From assembly GCA_003222375.1 (NCBI GenBank), contig QHVX01000062.1:24105-30824 (forward strand): DNA of 6,720 bases, written 5' to 3'. The notes under the pieces were generated by a model. That model was not told the origin of the DNA, did no database searches, and saw nothing but the letters and a program-made list of their open reading frames with translations. Source of the stretch: Acidobacteriota bacterium. GTDB lineage: Bacteria > Acidobacteriota > Thermoanaerobaculia > Gp7-AA8. Shown piece by piece: positions 1 to 5,226 of the stretch (the first letter of the stretch is position 1; every line of letters starts with the position of its first letter). The translations under genes were made by a program, and so were the position numbers.

Positions 1-407
1 ACGGAGAAGTGAATCCGGTCGAGGTAGACCTGCGCGCGCAGAACCGAGGGTCCGTGCACGTCGCCCTTGATCGGGACATTGATGGGTGCATTGTTGATTG
101 CATTTGCATCGAGGCCCTTGAAGGTCTCTTTGATTCCGGTCACGAACCGAAAAGTCGGCGGCGGTTGTGCGGCAGCCGCCTCCTGGGCTTTCCGCTGGCG
201 TTCGGCTTCCGCCTGCTGGGCGCGGAACGATTCGAGCTGCCGCCACTGCTGATCGAACCGCTCCTTTTCGCGCGCCGTCGGATCTTCCCGCTGCCCCCAC
301 GGCGTGCTGATGTCCTCGGCGATGTCCTTGACTTTCTCTTTGACCGTGGCGACCGGCTTGCTGCACGCGATCGCCGCGAGAATCAGTATCGGAATGAGCC
401 GCTTCAT
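1..407 (-). CDS. Lipoprotein, N-terminal part, with probable peptidoglycan-binding region (cut by left edge)
   Basis: The minus strand is open from an ATG at 407 to the window edge: 135 codons without a stop. The start is typical of a lipoprotein: Lys-Arg after Met, a hydrophobic run at residues 4-14, and a lipobox ending in Cys15 (AAIAC), so the mature protein should be acylated and anchored in a membrane. Residues 16-80 are charged and rich in Glu, Gln, Arg and Ala, probably a helical stalk, followed by Pro-Pro-Pro. The last visible residues (GPSVLRAQVYLDRIHFS) resemble the first helix of peptidoglycan-binding domains that precede YkuD L,D-transpeptidase domains in many envelope enzymes. 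The catalytic part would lie outside the window, so transpeptidase function is inference only. The gene is divergent from recN with 45 bases between the starts. No clear Shine-Dalgarno is visible. A real gene seems very likely; the exact product is uncertain. Confidence 0.72.
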   Translation of the reverse strand, partial: MKRLIPILILAAIACSKPVATVKEKVKDIAEDISTPWGQREDPTAREKERFDQQWRQLESFRAQQAEAERQRKAQEAAAAQPPPTFRFVTGIKETFKGLDANAINNAPINVPIKGDVHGPSVLRAQVYLDRIHFS

Positions 408-452
408 GAGATCGTCTCAAAGCAGCGGCTGTGCCACACTAATACGCGTCCA
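408..452. promoter_or_regulatory. Divergent intergenic region between the lipoprotein gene and recN
   Basis: These 45 bases must hold the promoters of both divergent genes. On the plus strand ACTAAT at 438-443 is a weak -10-like match placed 9 bases before the recN ATG at 453, giving a predicted start of transcription about 3 bases upstream of it. On the minus strand the same area reads TATTAG, a weak -10-like match about 30 bases before the lipoprotein ATG. No LexA-type CTG-N10-CAG operator is visible, although recN is an SOS gene in many bacteria. The boxes are poor matches, so this is a location call rather than a mapped promoter. Confidence 0.3.
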
Positions 453-537
453 ATGATCACGTACCTCAAGGTGCGCAACCTGGCGATCGTGGAGGAGTTG
501 GAGATCGAGCCGGGCGGCGGCCTGAATGTTCTCACCG
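453..537 (+). pseudogene. recN: recN 5' fragment, out of frame with the rest of the gene
   Basis: From the ATG at 453 the frame encodes 28 residues that match the RecN N-terminus closely: a beta strand of the MITYLKVRNLAIVEELEIE type, then GGGLNVLT. In the family the next residues are the Walker A loop GETGAGKS. Here the ACC codon for that Thr (534-536) is followed by a single G (537) and then TCG CTG CTG ATC GAC (538 on), which encodes the SLLID that normally follows the loop. The residues GETGAGK are therefore missing and the frame changes by one base. Read straight on, this frame leaves RecN similarity at once. The fragment shows that the true recN start is 453 and not the internal ATG at 526. 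Confidence 0.75.
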
Positions 538-2091
538 TCGCTGCTGATCGACTCACTCGAGTTCCTGCGCGGAGCCCGCGGCTCGACCGAAATGATCCGC
601 GCCGGAGCCGAGAAGATGTCGGCAGAAGCGGTGATCGAGACGAATGGAAAATCAGAGATGATCGTGAAGCGCGAGATCGCCGCCAGCGGACGCGGCCGCG
701 TTTCGATCGACGGATCGATCTTCTCGGTTCGCGAGCTCGAGACCGCGATGGAGCCGATCCTCGAAATCCACGGACAGAGCGATTCCCATCTGCGCGTCGC
801 CGGTCAGAGCTATCGCGAATTGATCGATCAGTACGGCGAACACGATGCGCTGCTCGAGCAGACACGCACCGCATTCCGCGCCTGGCGCGCCGCCGCCGGC
901 GACCTGGAAGATCTGACGCGTGCGCAAAAGGATCGGTCGCTGCGCCTCGATCTTCTCAAATATCAGATCGACGAAATCTCGGCCGCCAAACTGCAGCCCG
1001 GTGAAGAAGAGGAGCTCCGCGCCGAGCGCAGCATCCTTGCCCACGCACAGGAGATGATCGAAGCCACCGCCACCGCATTCGCGGCGATCGAGGAAAACGA
1101 AGACTCCGCCCTCGCGCAGCTCGCACGCGCGGCGCACGTGCTGCAGCCGCTGGCGCACGAGATCGAAAAGATCGGCAGTCTTTCTGCCGAGCTGCAGGAA
1201 ATCCTCTATCGATTGCAGGACACCGCGCGGTCACTCGCTTCGCTGAGTGAATCCGTGCGACACGATCCGTCGCGACTCGAGGCGATCGAAGAGCGCCTCT
1301 CCACGATCGAGCGGCTCAAGAAAAAGTATGGCGGCTCGGCCGACGTTGCGCTGGAGCATCTCTCCAACAGCAAAAAGGAATACGACACGCTCAGCGACTT
1401 CGAGTCGAGCGTCGACAGGCTTCAAAAAATCGAACAGAAAGCTCGAGCTGCGTACCAGAGCGATGCCGAAAAATTGTCGACCGCGCGCAACAAAGCAGCC
1501 CGCGCATTCGAGCCTGCCGTTCAGAGCGAATTGCGCGACCTGGCAATGGAACGAACGACAGTGCGAGTGACGATCGAACAAGCGAAGGACAGCGAAACCG
1601 GGTCGGATGACATCGAGATTCTGGTCGCTCCGAATAAAGGAGAGGAAGCGAAGCCGATGCAGCGGATTGCGTCCGGCGGCGAGCTGTCGCGCATCCAGCT
1701 CGCGATCGCCGCCGCGCTTTTCAAGGCATCCCAGCGATCGGGAGAGGCAACTCTGGTGTTCGACGAGATCGATGCCGGTATCGGCGGTCGCGTCGCGGAG
1801 GTCGTCGGACGCAAGCTGCAGGAGCTCTCGGCGGTCAATCAGGTCATCTGCGTGACGCATCTTCCGCAGATCGCGAGCTTCGCCTCGACCCACTTCTTCG
1901 TGTGGAAGGAAGATTCCGGCGGCCACACGCGCGCGCGCATTCGTCGTCTCGACGAGGCCGAGGAGCGGGTGAAGGAGATTGCGAGGATGTTGGGCGGGGA
2001 AAAAGTTCCGGCGTCGGCGGTCGTGCACGCGCGCGAGCTGCTCAGTGGGGCCAAACGTGAAGCGATGGCAAGTCGCCGGCGCGCCAACTGA
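526..2091 (+). CDS. recN: DNA repair ATPase RecN, body of the gene (P-loop deleted, frame broken at 536-538)
   Basis: RecN is an SMC-like ATPase that acts in recombinational repair of double-strand breaks. RecN similarity in this frame begins at codon 538 (SLLIDSLEFLRGARG, then EMIRAGAEK). Other landmarks are the HGQSD motif near 763-783, a long Glu/Arg/Ala-rich region for the antiparallel coiled coil (about 880-1560), the ABC signature ASGGELSRIQ (about 1669-1698), Walker B LVFDEIDAGIGG (about 1753-1788) and the switch region VTHLPQIASF (about 1852-1881). With the 28 residues encoded from 453 and seven residues put back at the junction, the protein would be about 552 residues, the usual RecN length. 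Only the Walker A motif is absent. The ATG at 526 is a fortuitous internal start; its first four residues are not RecN sequence. As written, the gene cannot give an ATP-binding RecN: either it is a recent pseudogene or the sequence has a 20-base assembly or read error. The rest shows no decay, which favours a recent or artefactual event. Confidence 0.9.
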   Translation: MFSPSLLIDSLEFLRGARGSTEMIRAGAEKMSAEAVIETNGKSEMIVKREIAASGRGRVSIDGSIFSVRELETAMEPILEIHGQSDSHLRVAGQSYRELIDQYGEHDALLEQTRTAFRAWRAAAGDLEDLTRAQKDRSLRLDLLKYQIDEISAAKLQPGEEEELRAERSILAHAQEMIEATATAFAAIEENEDSALAQLARAAHVLQPLAHEIEKIGSLSAELQEILYRLQDTARSLASLSESVRHDPSRLEAIEERLSTIERLKKKYGGSADVALEHLSNSKKEYDTLSDFESSVDRLQKIEQKARAAYQSDAEKLSTARNKAARAFEPAVQSELRDLAMERTTVRVTIEQAKDSETGSDDIEILVAPNKGEEAKPMQRIASGGELSRIQLAIAAALFKASQRSGEATLVFDEIDAGIGGRVAEVVGRKLQELSAVNQVICVTHLPQIASFASTHFFVWKEDSGGHTRARIRRLDEAEERVKEIARMLGGEKVPASAVVHARELLSGAKREAMASRRRAN

Positions 2092-2638
2092 CGCACAACT
2101 CGACGAAATCGCGTCGCTTCTGCGATCGGGCGGAATCGTTGTCCTCCCCACCGACACGATCTACGGACTTCATGGATTGCCAAGCGAGTCCGAAAGGATC
2201 GCCGCGATCAAATATCGCCACGAGGAGAAGCGCTTTCTGATGATCGCCGCTTCGATCGAACAGCTGCGTTCCATCGGCGTCGACGTCCCCTCCACGCTCA
2301 ACGAGATCTGGCCCGCGCCGATGACGGCGGTTTTGCGCCGCGGAGCTTCGACAATCGCCGCGCGCGTGCCCGATTTGAAGTGGCTCCGCGATCTTCTCGA
2401 GCGCACTGGACCACTTATTTCAACCAGCGCGAATCGCAGCGGCGATCCGCCGGTCGCGTCGACGGATGAGCTGAGGTCTGACCTTTTGAACGCGATCGAC
2501 GGCGTGGTCGACGCCGGCCGTCGCGAAGGAAAACCTTCGGCGATTGTTGACTTTACCGAAACTGAGCCACGGTTCATTCGGGAAGGCGATCCGCGCTTTG
2601 CACAGATCCTGCGGAAAACGCTGTCGAAAAAGCTGTGA
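2057..2638 (+). CDS. tsaC: Threonylcarbamoyl-AMP synthase, TsaC/YrdC family
   Basis: The family makes threonylcarbamoyl-AMP from Thr, bicarbonate and ATP in the cytoplasm; TsaD and partners then transfer the group to A37 of ANN-decoding tRNAs (t6A). The 193-residue product has the short TsaC length, without the extra C-terminal domain of Sua5. Visible motifs are PTDTIYGL (31-38), the K-x-R nucleotide-binding pair at Lys52/Arg54, STSAN followed by RSGDPP (122-132), and near the end VVDAG, KPSAIVDF and IREGD, all in family order. I chose GTG at 2057 because GGGG lies six bases upstream and because about 18 residues before the first conserved strand is usual. The longer open frame from 1979 would run deep inside recN. 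The gene overlaps the recN 3' end by 35 bases in another frame, so it is probably co-transcribed and translationally coupled with recN. The family is well supported; the YciO paralogue is the main alternative. Confidence 0.9.
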   Translation: MKRWQVAGAPTDAQLDEIASLLRSGGIVVLPTDTIYGLHGLPSESERIAAIKYRHEEKRFLMIAASIEQLRSIGVDVPSTLNEIWPAPMTAVLRRGASTIAARVPDLKWLRDLLERTGPLISTSANRSGDPPVASTDELRSDLLNAIDGVVDAGRREGKPSAIVDFTETEPRFIREGDPRFAQILRKTLSKKL

Positions 2639-2884
2639 AAATCGTTCAAAGAGGCAAAATCAGGGCGCCTCTAAGCAAATTGCACAAACGTGTGAGCAAA
2701 CCGCGCAAGTCGATCAAAAGGCAGATGTTGGACGATTTCAAATCAACAGTTGCATCGCGACTTGTGCACTTTTTCACTCCGCCTAACAGTTTCCACAGCG
2801 ATGCTCGGGAATTTGCCGTCACTCCGTAAGTTGGTTTGGCGCCCAGTCTATGCGGGTTCGGAAGGGCTTCCATAAGTTATTAAC
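2639..2884. other. Low-GC spacer without a convincing gene
   Basis: By hand count 118 of the 240 bases from 2641 to 2880 are G or C (49%), well below the flanking genes (67-77% in two 60-base samples of recN). A 64-codon frame starts with GTG at 2635, overlapping the tsaC stop, and ends at the TAA of 2827-2829. It is very basic, uses AT-ending codons unlike its neighbours, and resembles no family I know, so I do not call it. I see no strong rho-independent terminator after tsaC and no tandem repeat. The stretch may be untranslated leader, a small RNA locus, or eroded DNA. Confidence 0.4.
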
Positions 2885-2890
2885 TACAAT
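2885..2890 (+). promoter_or_regulatory. -10-like box TACAAT before the 2901 reading frame
   Basis: TACAAT matches five of six positions of the TATAAT consensus and lies in a local AT-rich run. The usual seven-base distance puts the start of transcription near 2897, four bases before the ATG at 2901. No Shine-Dalgarno lies between, which would fit a near-leaderless transcript. No good -35 element is visible at the expected distance. Confidence 0.35.
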
Positions 2891-2900
2891 ACCCCCGACC

Positions 2901-3188
2901 ATGGGCCTAACACTTTCCCTTCTCCTGGCAACTTTTGCGATTCGCGGCGAAGCTCCCGTTTCACAGCCGGTCTATGGCCCCGCGCCGGCGGAGCAGTCGA
3001 GCGGGATCATCGCCAGCGACGGCGACGGATTCCTCGCCGCCTGGTTTGATAATCGCGAGGGCCGCACGAACTTCTACGCCGCGCGCCTCAGCAGCGGCGG
3101 AGAACTGCTCGATCCAACCGACATTCGCATGGCCACCAATCCGAGATCCATCGCGATTGCGGGGCCGAGTTGTAAAATGACGGAATGA
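2901..3188 (+). pseudogene. N-terminal remnant of a secreted repeat protein
   Basis: The frame encodes 95 residues from ATG 2901; an in-frame ATG at 2850 would add 17 without improving the signal peptide. Residues 2-18 form a short hydrophobic segment ending in a Gly-Glu-Ala region, consistent with a weak Sec signal. Residues 33-67 (SDGDGFLAAWFDNREG, then FYAARLSSGGELLDP) match a repeat common in long secreted proteins of Acidobacteriota-like bacteria, normally several hundred residues with many copies (recalled, not searched). Here there is one copy. After about residue 80 the sequence turns unlike the family and stops, the stop overlapping the hemQ start as ATGA. The simplest reading is a gene whose 3' part was deleted up to the hemQ promoter. 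A genuine short secreted protein translationally coupled to hemQ is possible but less likely. Confidence 0.5.
3173..3178 (+). promoter_or_regulatory. -10-like box TAAAAT directly before hemQ
   Basis: TAAAAT differs from the consensus -10 at one position and ends seven bases before the A of the hemQ ATG at 3185. Standard spacing would place the transcript start on that A, making a leaderless hemQ mRNA. There is no Shine-Dalgarno upstream of the start, which agrees with this. The box lies inside the tail of the remnant frame ending at 3188. No convincing -35 is seen. Confidence 0.42.
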
Positions 3189-3925
3189 TGACGACCGCCG
3201 TCGACACCTCCTCCCAACCCGTTCGCGGCGCCGAAAAAGAGCTCCAGCGCCAGTTCGTCAACTTCATGTTCTTCAAAGTTGACCGCACTTTTCGCCGCGA
3301 AAATGCGGATGTCAAAGCGCAGGCTAAGCGCGAGTTCGCGGAGCTCGTGCAGAAGTTCAGCAGCTCGATGATGATCCTTCCCTACTCGAACATCGGACTC
3401 AAATCGACTGTCGATTTCATGCTCTGGCGCATCAGCTTCGAGATCGAGCCGCTGCAGCAGATGGCGTCGGCCATCAACAAATCCATCCTGGGGCGTTACC
3501 TCGATGTGCCCCACTCCTATCTGGCGATGACGAAGCATTCGCAGTACGTACAGGAACACGTGCACGAAGGCCAGGAAGGCCGCCGGCTGCGCATCGTCCC
3601 GGGCAAAAAGCCGTTCCTGTTCGTCTATCCGTTCGTGAAGACGCGCGATTGGTACCTGCTGCCGCAACCCGAGCGCCAGCGCATCATGAACGAGCACATC
3701 GCCGTCGGACACAAATATCCTCGCGTCAAGATCAACACGACGTATTCGTTCGGCCTCGACGATCAGGATTTCGTCGTCGCGTTCGAGGCGGAATCGCCGG
3801 CCGAGTTCCTCGACCTGGTGCAGGACCTTCGCGAAACCGAATCGTCGAAGTACACCGTGCGCGACACACCGATGTATACCTGCCGCCGCGCGACGATCGA
3901 GGAGATCCTCGACTCCGTCGCGTAA
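3185..3925 (+). CDS. hemQ: Chlorite dismutase-family heme protein, probable coproheme decarboxylase HemQ
   Basis: HemQ turns coproheme III into heme b with hydrogen peroxide, the last step of the coproporphyrin-dependent pathway in the cytoplasm. The 246-residue product has the usual subunit length. Its C-terminal half carries family landmarks: YPFVK with Tyr148 and Lys152, matching the radical Tyr and the partner Lys of HemQ; WYLLPQPERQRIMNEH with His171 at the place of the proximal heme ligand; SFGLDDQDFVVAFE; and DLVQDLRETESSKY. At the distal site, where true chlorite dismutases have Arg and Firmicute HemQ has Gln, this protein appears to have Ile183 or Asn184, which argues against chlorite detoxification. 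The loop between Lys152 and WYLL is about four residues shorter than in Firmicute HemQ. The start is ATG 3185 (the next codon is also ATG), seven bases after a -10-like box. The gene stands apart from other heme genes here. The family is firm; decarboxylase activity is inferred. Confidence 0.87.
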   Translation: MMTTAVDTSSQPVRGAEKELQRQFVNFMFFKVDRTFRRENADVKAQAKREFAELVQKFSSSMMILPYSNIGLKSTVDFMLWRISFEIEPLQQMASAINKSILGRYLDVPHSYLAMTKHSQYVQEHVHEGQEGRRLRIVPGKKPFLFVYPFVKTRDWYLLPQPERQRIMNEHIAVGHKYPRVKINTTYSFGLDDQDFVVAFEAESPAEFLDLVQDLRETESSKYTVRDTPMYTCRRATIEEILDSVA

Positions 3926-3926
3926 C

Positions 3927-4002
3927 GTCATCCTGAGCCGCGCAGACGGCGAAGGATCTCGTCAACGGAGATCCTTCCCCCGCTCCGCGGGGTCAGGATG
4001 AC
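3927..4002. repeat. 76-base REP-like palindromic element forming a four-way junction
   Basis: The element lies between convergent hemQ and MFS genes. It starts two bases after the hemQ TAA. Outer arms GTCATCCTGA (3927-3936) and TCAGGATGAC (3993-4002) pair perfectly over 10 bp. Inside are three perfect hairpins: GCCG/CGGC (3937-3950, 6-base loop), GAAGGATCTC/GAGATCCTTC (3951-3977, 7-base loop) and CCCCGC/GCGGGG (3978-3992, 3-base loop). They abut with no unpaired base at the junction. Sequences of the GTCATCCTGAGC...GAAGGATCTC kind are, from memory, widespread intergenic repeats in many environmental bacteria. Because the structure is the same on both strands, it could end transcription from both sides or protect both 3' ends, but no T-run follows, so that role is inferred. 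Its right arm supplies the MFS stop codon. No second copy is in the window. Confidence 0.88.
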
Positions 4003-5192
4003 GTCCTGGCCAGCACCGCCGCCACGCCAGCCGTAACGATCAAGCTCCCGCCTAACACCGCCATCGTCGGCTGAAAGCCCCGGTGCTCAGCGAGAATGCC
4101 GCCGAAGAGATTGCCGAACGGCAGGAAGCCCGAGAATGCAAACGTGTACATGCTCAGCACGCGCCCTCGAAGCGCGTCGGGGATGCGCTGCTGAATCGAC
4201 GTGTTGCACAGCGCGACGCAGATGACCATCGAGGCGCCGCTGAGCACCAGCAGCGCAAAGATCGGCGCCTGCTGACGTGTAAATCCGATTCCGGCGAGGC
4301 CGATGCCGAACGTCGCGAGCGTGATCAGGATGACCGTCGTCATTCGCGACGGCTTCGGCGTCCGGACCGACAGTACGAGCGATCCCGACAGCGCGCCCGC
4401 CCCGATCCCGCCCATCAGCAAGCCGAGACCTTTCGCATCGTTGACGAAGAGCGCGCGGGCGATCATCGGCAACAGACTGAGGTACGGATAGCCGAAAAGA
4501 CTCGCGGCGGCGACGATCGCGAGCAGTAGAAGCACGATGCGCTCGCGCAAGACGTATTGAAATGCTTCGCCGAGGTGCGAGAGCATGGCGGCTTCGGAAA
4601 CCGGATGCCGGATTTGCCGCGCCTTGATCGCGCCTAACGCCCAGATCAGCGGAAGAAACGAAATCGCATTCAGGAAAAAGCACCAGAACGGACCGTACAG
4701 CGATAGCGCAACGCCCGCGATCAGCGGCCCGATCGCGCGCGAGAGGTTGAACTGCAGCGAATTCATCGCGATCGCGTTCGACAATCGCGATCGGTCGTCG
4801 AGCAGATCGACGACCATGGCCTGATACGCCGGACCGGAGAACGACATCGCGATGCCGGTGACGATCGCGGCCGCGATGATCTGCCAAACCGTGATGCGAT
4901 GCGCGTAGATCGCGATTGCGAGCCAGAGCGCGGTCAGCGTCTGGACGCACTGCGATGCGCTCACCACGCGCCTCCGATCGAATCGATCGGCGACGACCCC
5001 GCCGGGCAACATCAGAAAAAACTGCGGGATCGAGTTCGCGAACCCGACGAACCCCAGGAGAAATGGCGAATCGGTGAGGCGATAGACGAGCCATCCCTGC
5101 GCGATTCCCTGCATCCACGAGCCGATGTTGGAGATGAATTGCGTGGTCCAGAAGAGCCTGTAATCCCTCTCCCCAAACGCCTCGAACGCCAT
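3993..5192 (-). CDS. MFS transporter, MFS_3/EntS-like drug or metabolite exporter
   Basis: The 399-residue product is an integral inner-membrane protein with about 12 hydrophobic segments. The N-terminus FGERDYRLFW, then SNIGSWMQGIAQGWLVY and LLGFVGFANSIPQ, is typical of the MFS_3 group, which includes the enterobactin exporter EntS and many proton-coupled efflux pumps. The MFS loop 2-3 motif is clear: GGVVADRFDRRRV at residues 64-76. Related GRVLSMYTFAFSG follows in the C-terminal half. The substrate cannot be read from the sequence. I start it at ATG 5192, just before the conserved region; the longer open frame reaching 5342 would overlap the divergent phosphatase gene and adds unlike sequence. 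The last codons and the TGA (3993-3995) lie in the palindromic repeat, so the terminal Thr-Ser-Ser is repeat-derived. It converges on hemQ and is divergent from the 5227 gene. Confidence 0.9.
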   Translation of the reverse strand: MAFEAFGERDYRLFWTTQFISNIGSWMQGIAQGWLVYRLTDSPFLLGFVGFANSIPQFFLMLPGGVVADRFDRRRVVSASQCVQTLTALWLAIAIYAHRITVWQIIAAAIVTGIAMSFSGPAYQAMVVDLLDDRSRLSNAIAMNSLQFNLSRAIGPLIAGVALSLYGPFWCFFLNAISFLPLIWALGAIKARQIRHPVSEAAMLSHLGEAFQYVLRERIVLLLLAIVAAASLFGYPYLSLLPMIARALFVNDAKGLGLLMGGIGAGALSGSLVLSVRTPKPSRMTTVILITLATFGIGLAGIGFTRQQAPIFALLVLSGASMVICVALCNTSIQQRIPDALRGRVLSMYTFAFSGFLPFGNLFGGILAEHRGFQPTMAVLGGSLIVTAGVAAVLARTSS

Positions 5193-5199
5193 CCCCCCG

Positions 5200-5205
5200 A
5201 TGATA
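5200..5205 (-). promoter_or_regulatory. -10-like box TATCAT for the MFS gene
   Basis: On the minus strand TATCAT lies seven G/C bases before the MFS ATG at 5192. Standard spacing predicts transcription from about 5193, one base before the start codon. The six G residues touching the ATG are too close to act as a Shine-Dalgarno. The box overlaps the plus-strand box at 5204-5209 by two bases. There is no good -35. Confidence 0.38.
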
Positions 5206-5209
5206 CAAT
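5204..5209 (+). promoter_or_regulatory. -10-like box TACAAT for the PilZ-GAF-SpoIIE gene
   Basis: TACAAT predicts a start of transcription near 5216 and a leader of about 11 bases before ATG 5227. That leader would read CACCTCCTCCC, which has no Shine-Dalgarno and instead resembles the anti-Shine-Dalgarno end of 16S rRNA. The two divergent boxes overlap within ATGATACAAT (5200-5209), so polymerase could serve only one side at a time. There is no convincing -35. Confidence 0.4.
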
Positions 5210-5226
5210 TCGCGGCACCTCCTCCC

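Noticed and set aside
9..1004. 331-codon plus-strand frame across the left end
   Set aside because: Its first part is antisense to the lipoprotein gene and its tail is out-of-frame recN. Only the stretch 453-537 is meaningful, as the recN 5' fragment.
1231..2157. 308-codon minus-strand frame opposite recN
   Set aside because: It is antisense to conserved RecN motifs, with no family resemblance and shadow-type composition.
2788..2798. DnaA box-like AGTTTCCACAG in AT-richer DNA, hinting at an origin
   Set aside because: Single imperfect match to TTATCCACA, no cluster, and no dnaA/dnaN genes nearby.
2635..2829. 64-codon basic frame with a GTG start overlapping the tsaC stop
   Set aside because: Codon use is unlike the neighbours, there is no clear ribosome site, and no family is recognised. 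It is best left as spacer.
2781..2845. Integron attC-like site, because GCCTAAC fits the RYYYAAC core
   Set aside because: No matching GTTRRRY partner at a suitable distance, no imperfect palindrome between, no integrase or cassette genes. GCCTAAC-like strings occur elsewhere in the window by chance.
3927..4002. tRNA gene, because the element is a 76-base cloverleaf
   Set aside because: Stem lengths 10/4/10/6 with no junction bases do not fit tRNA, and there is no GTTCRA T-loop, D-loop GG or usable anticodon arm.
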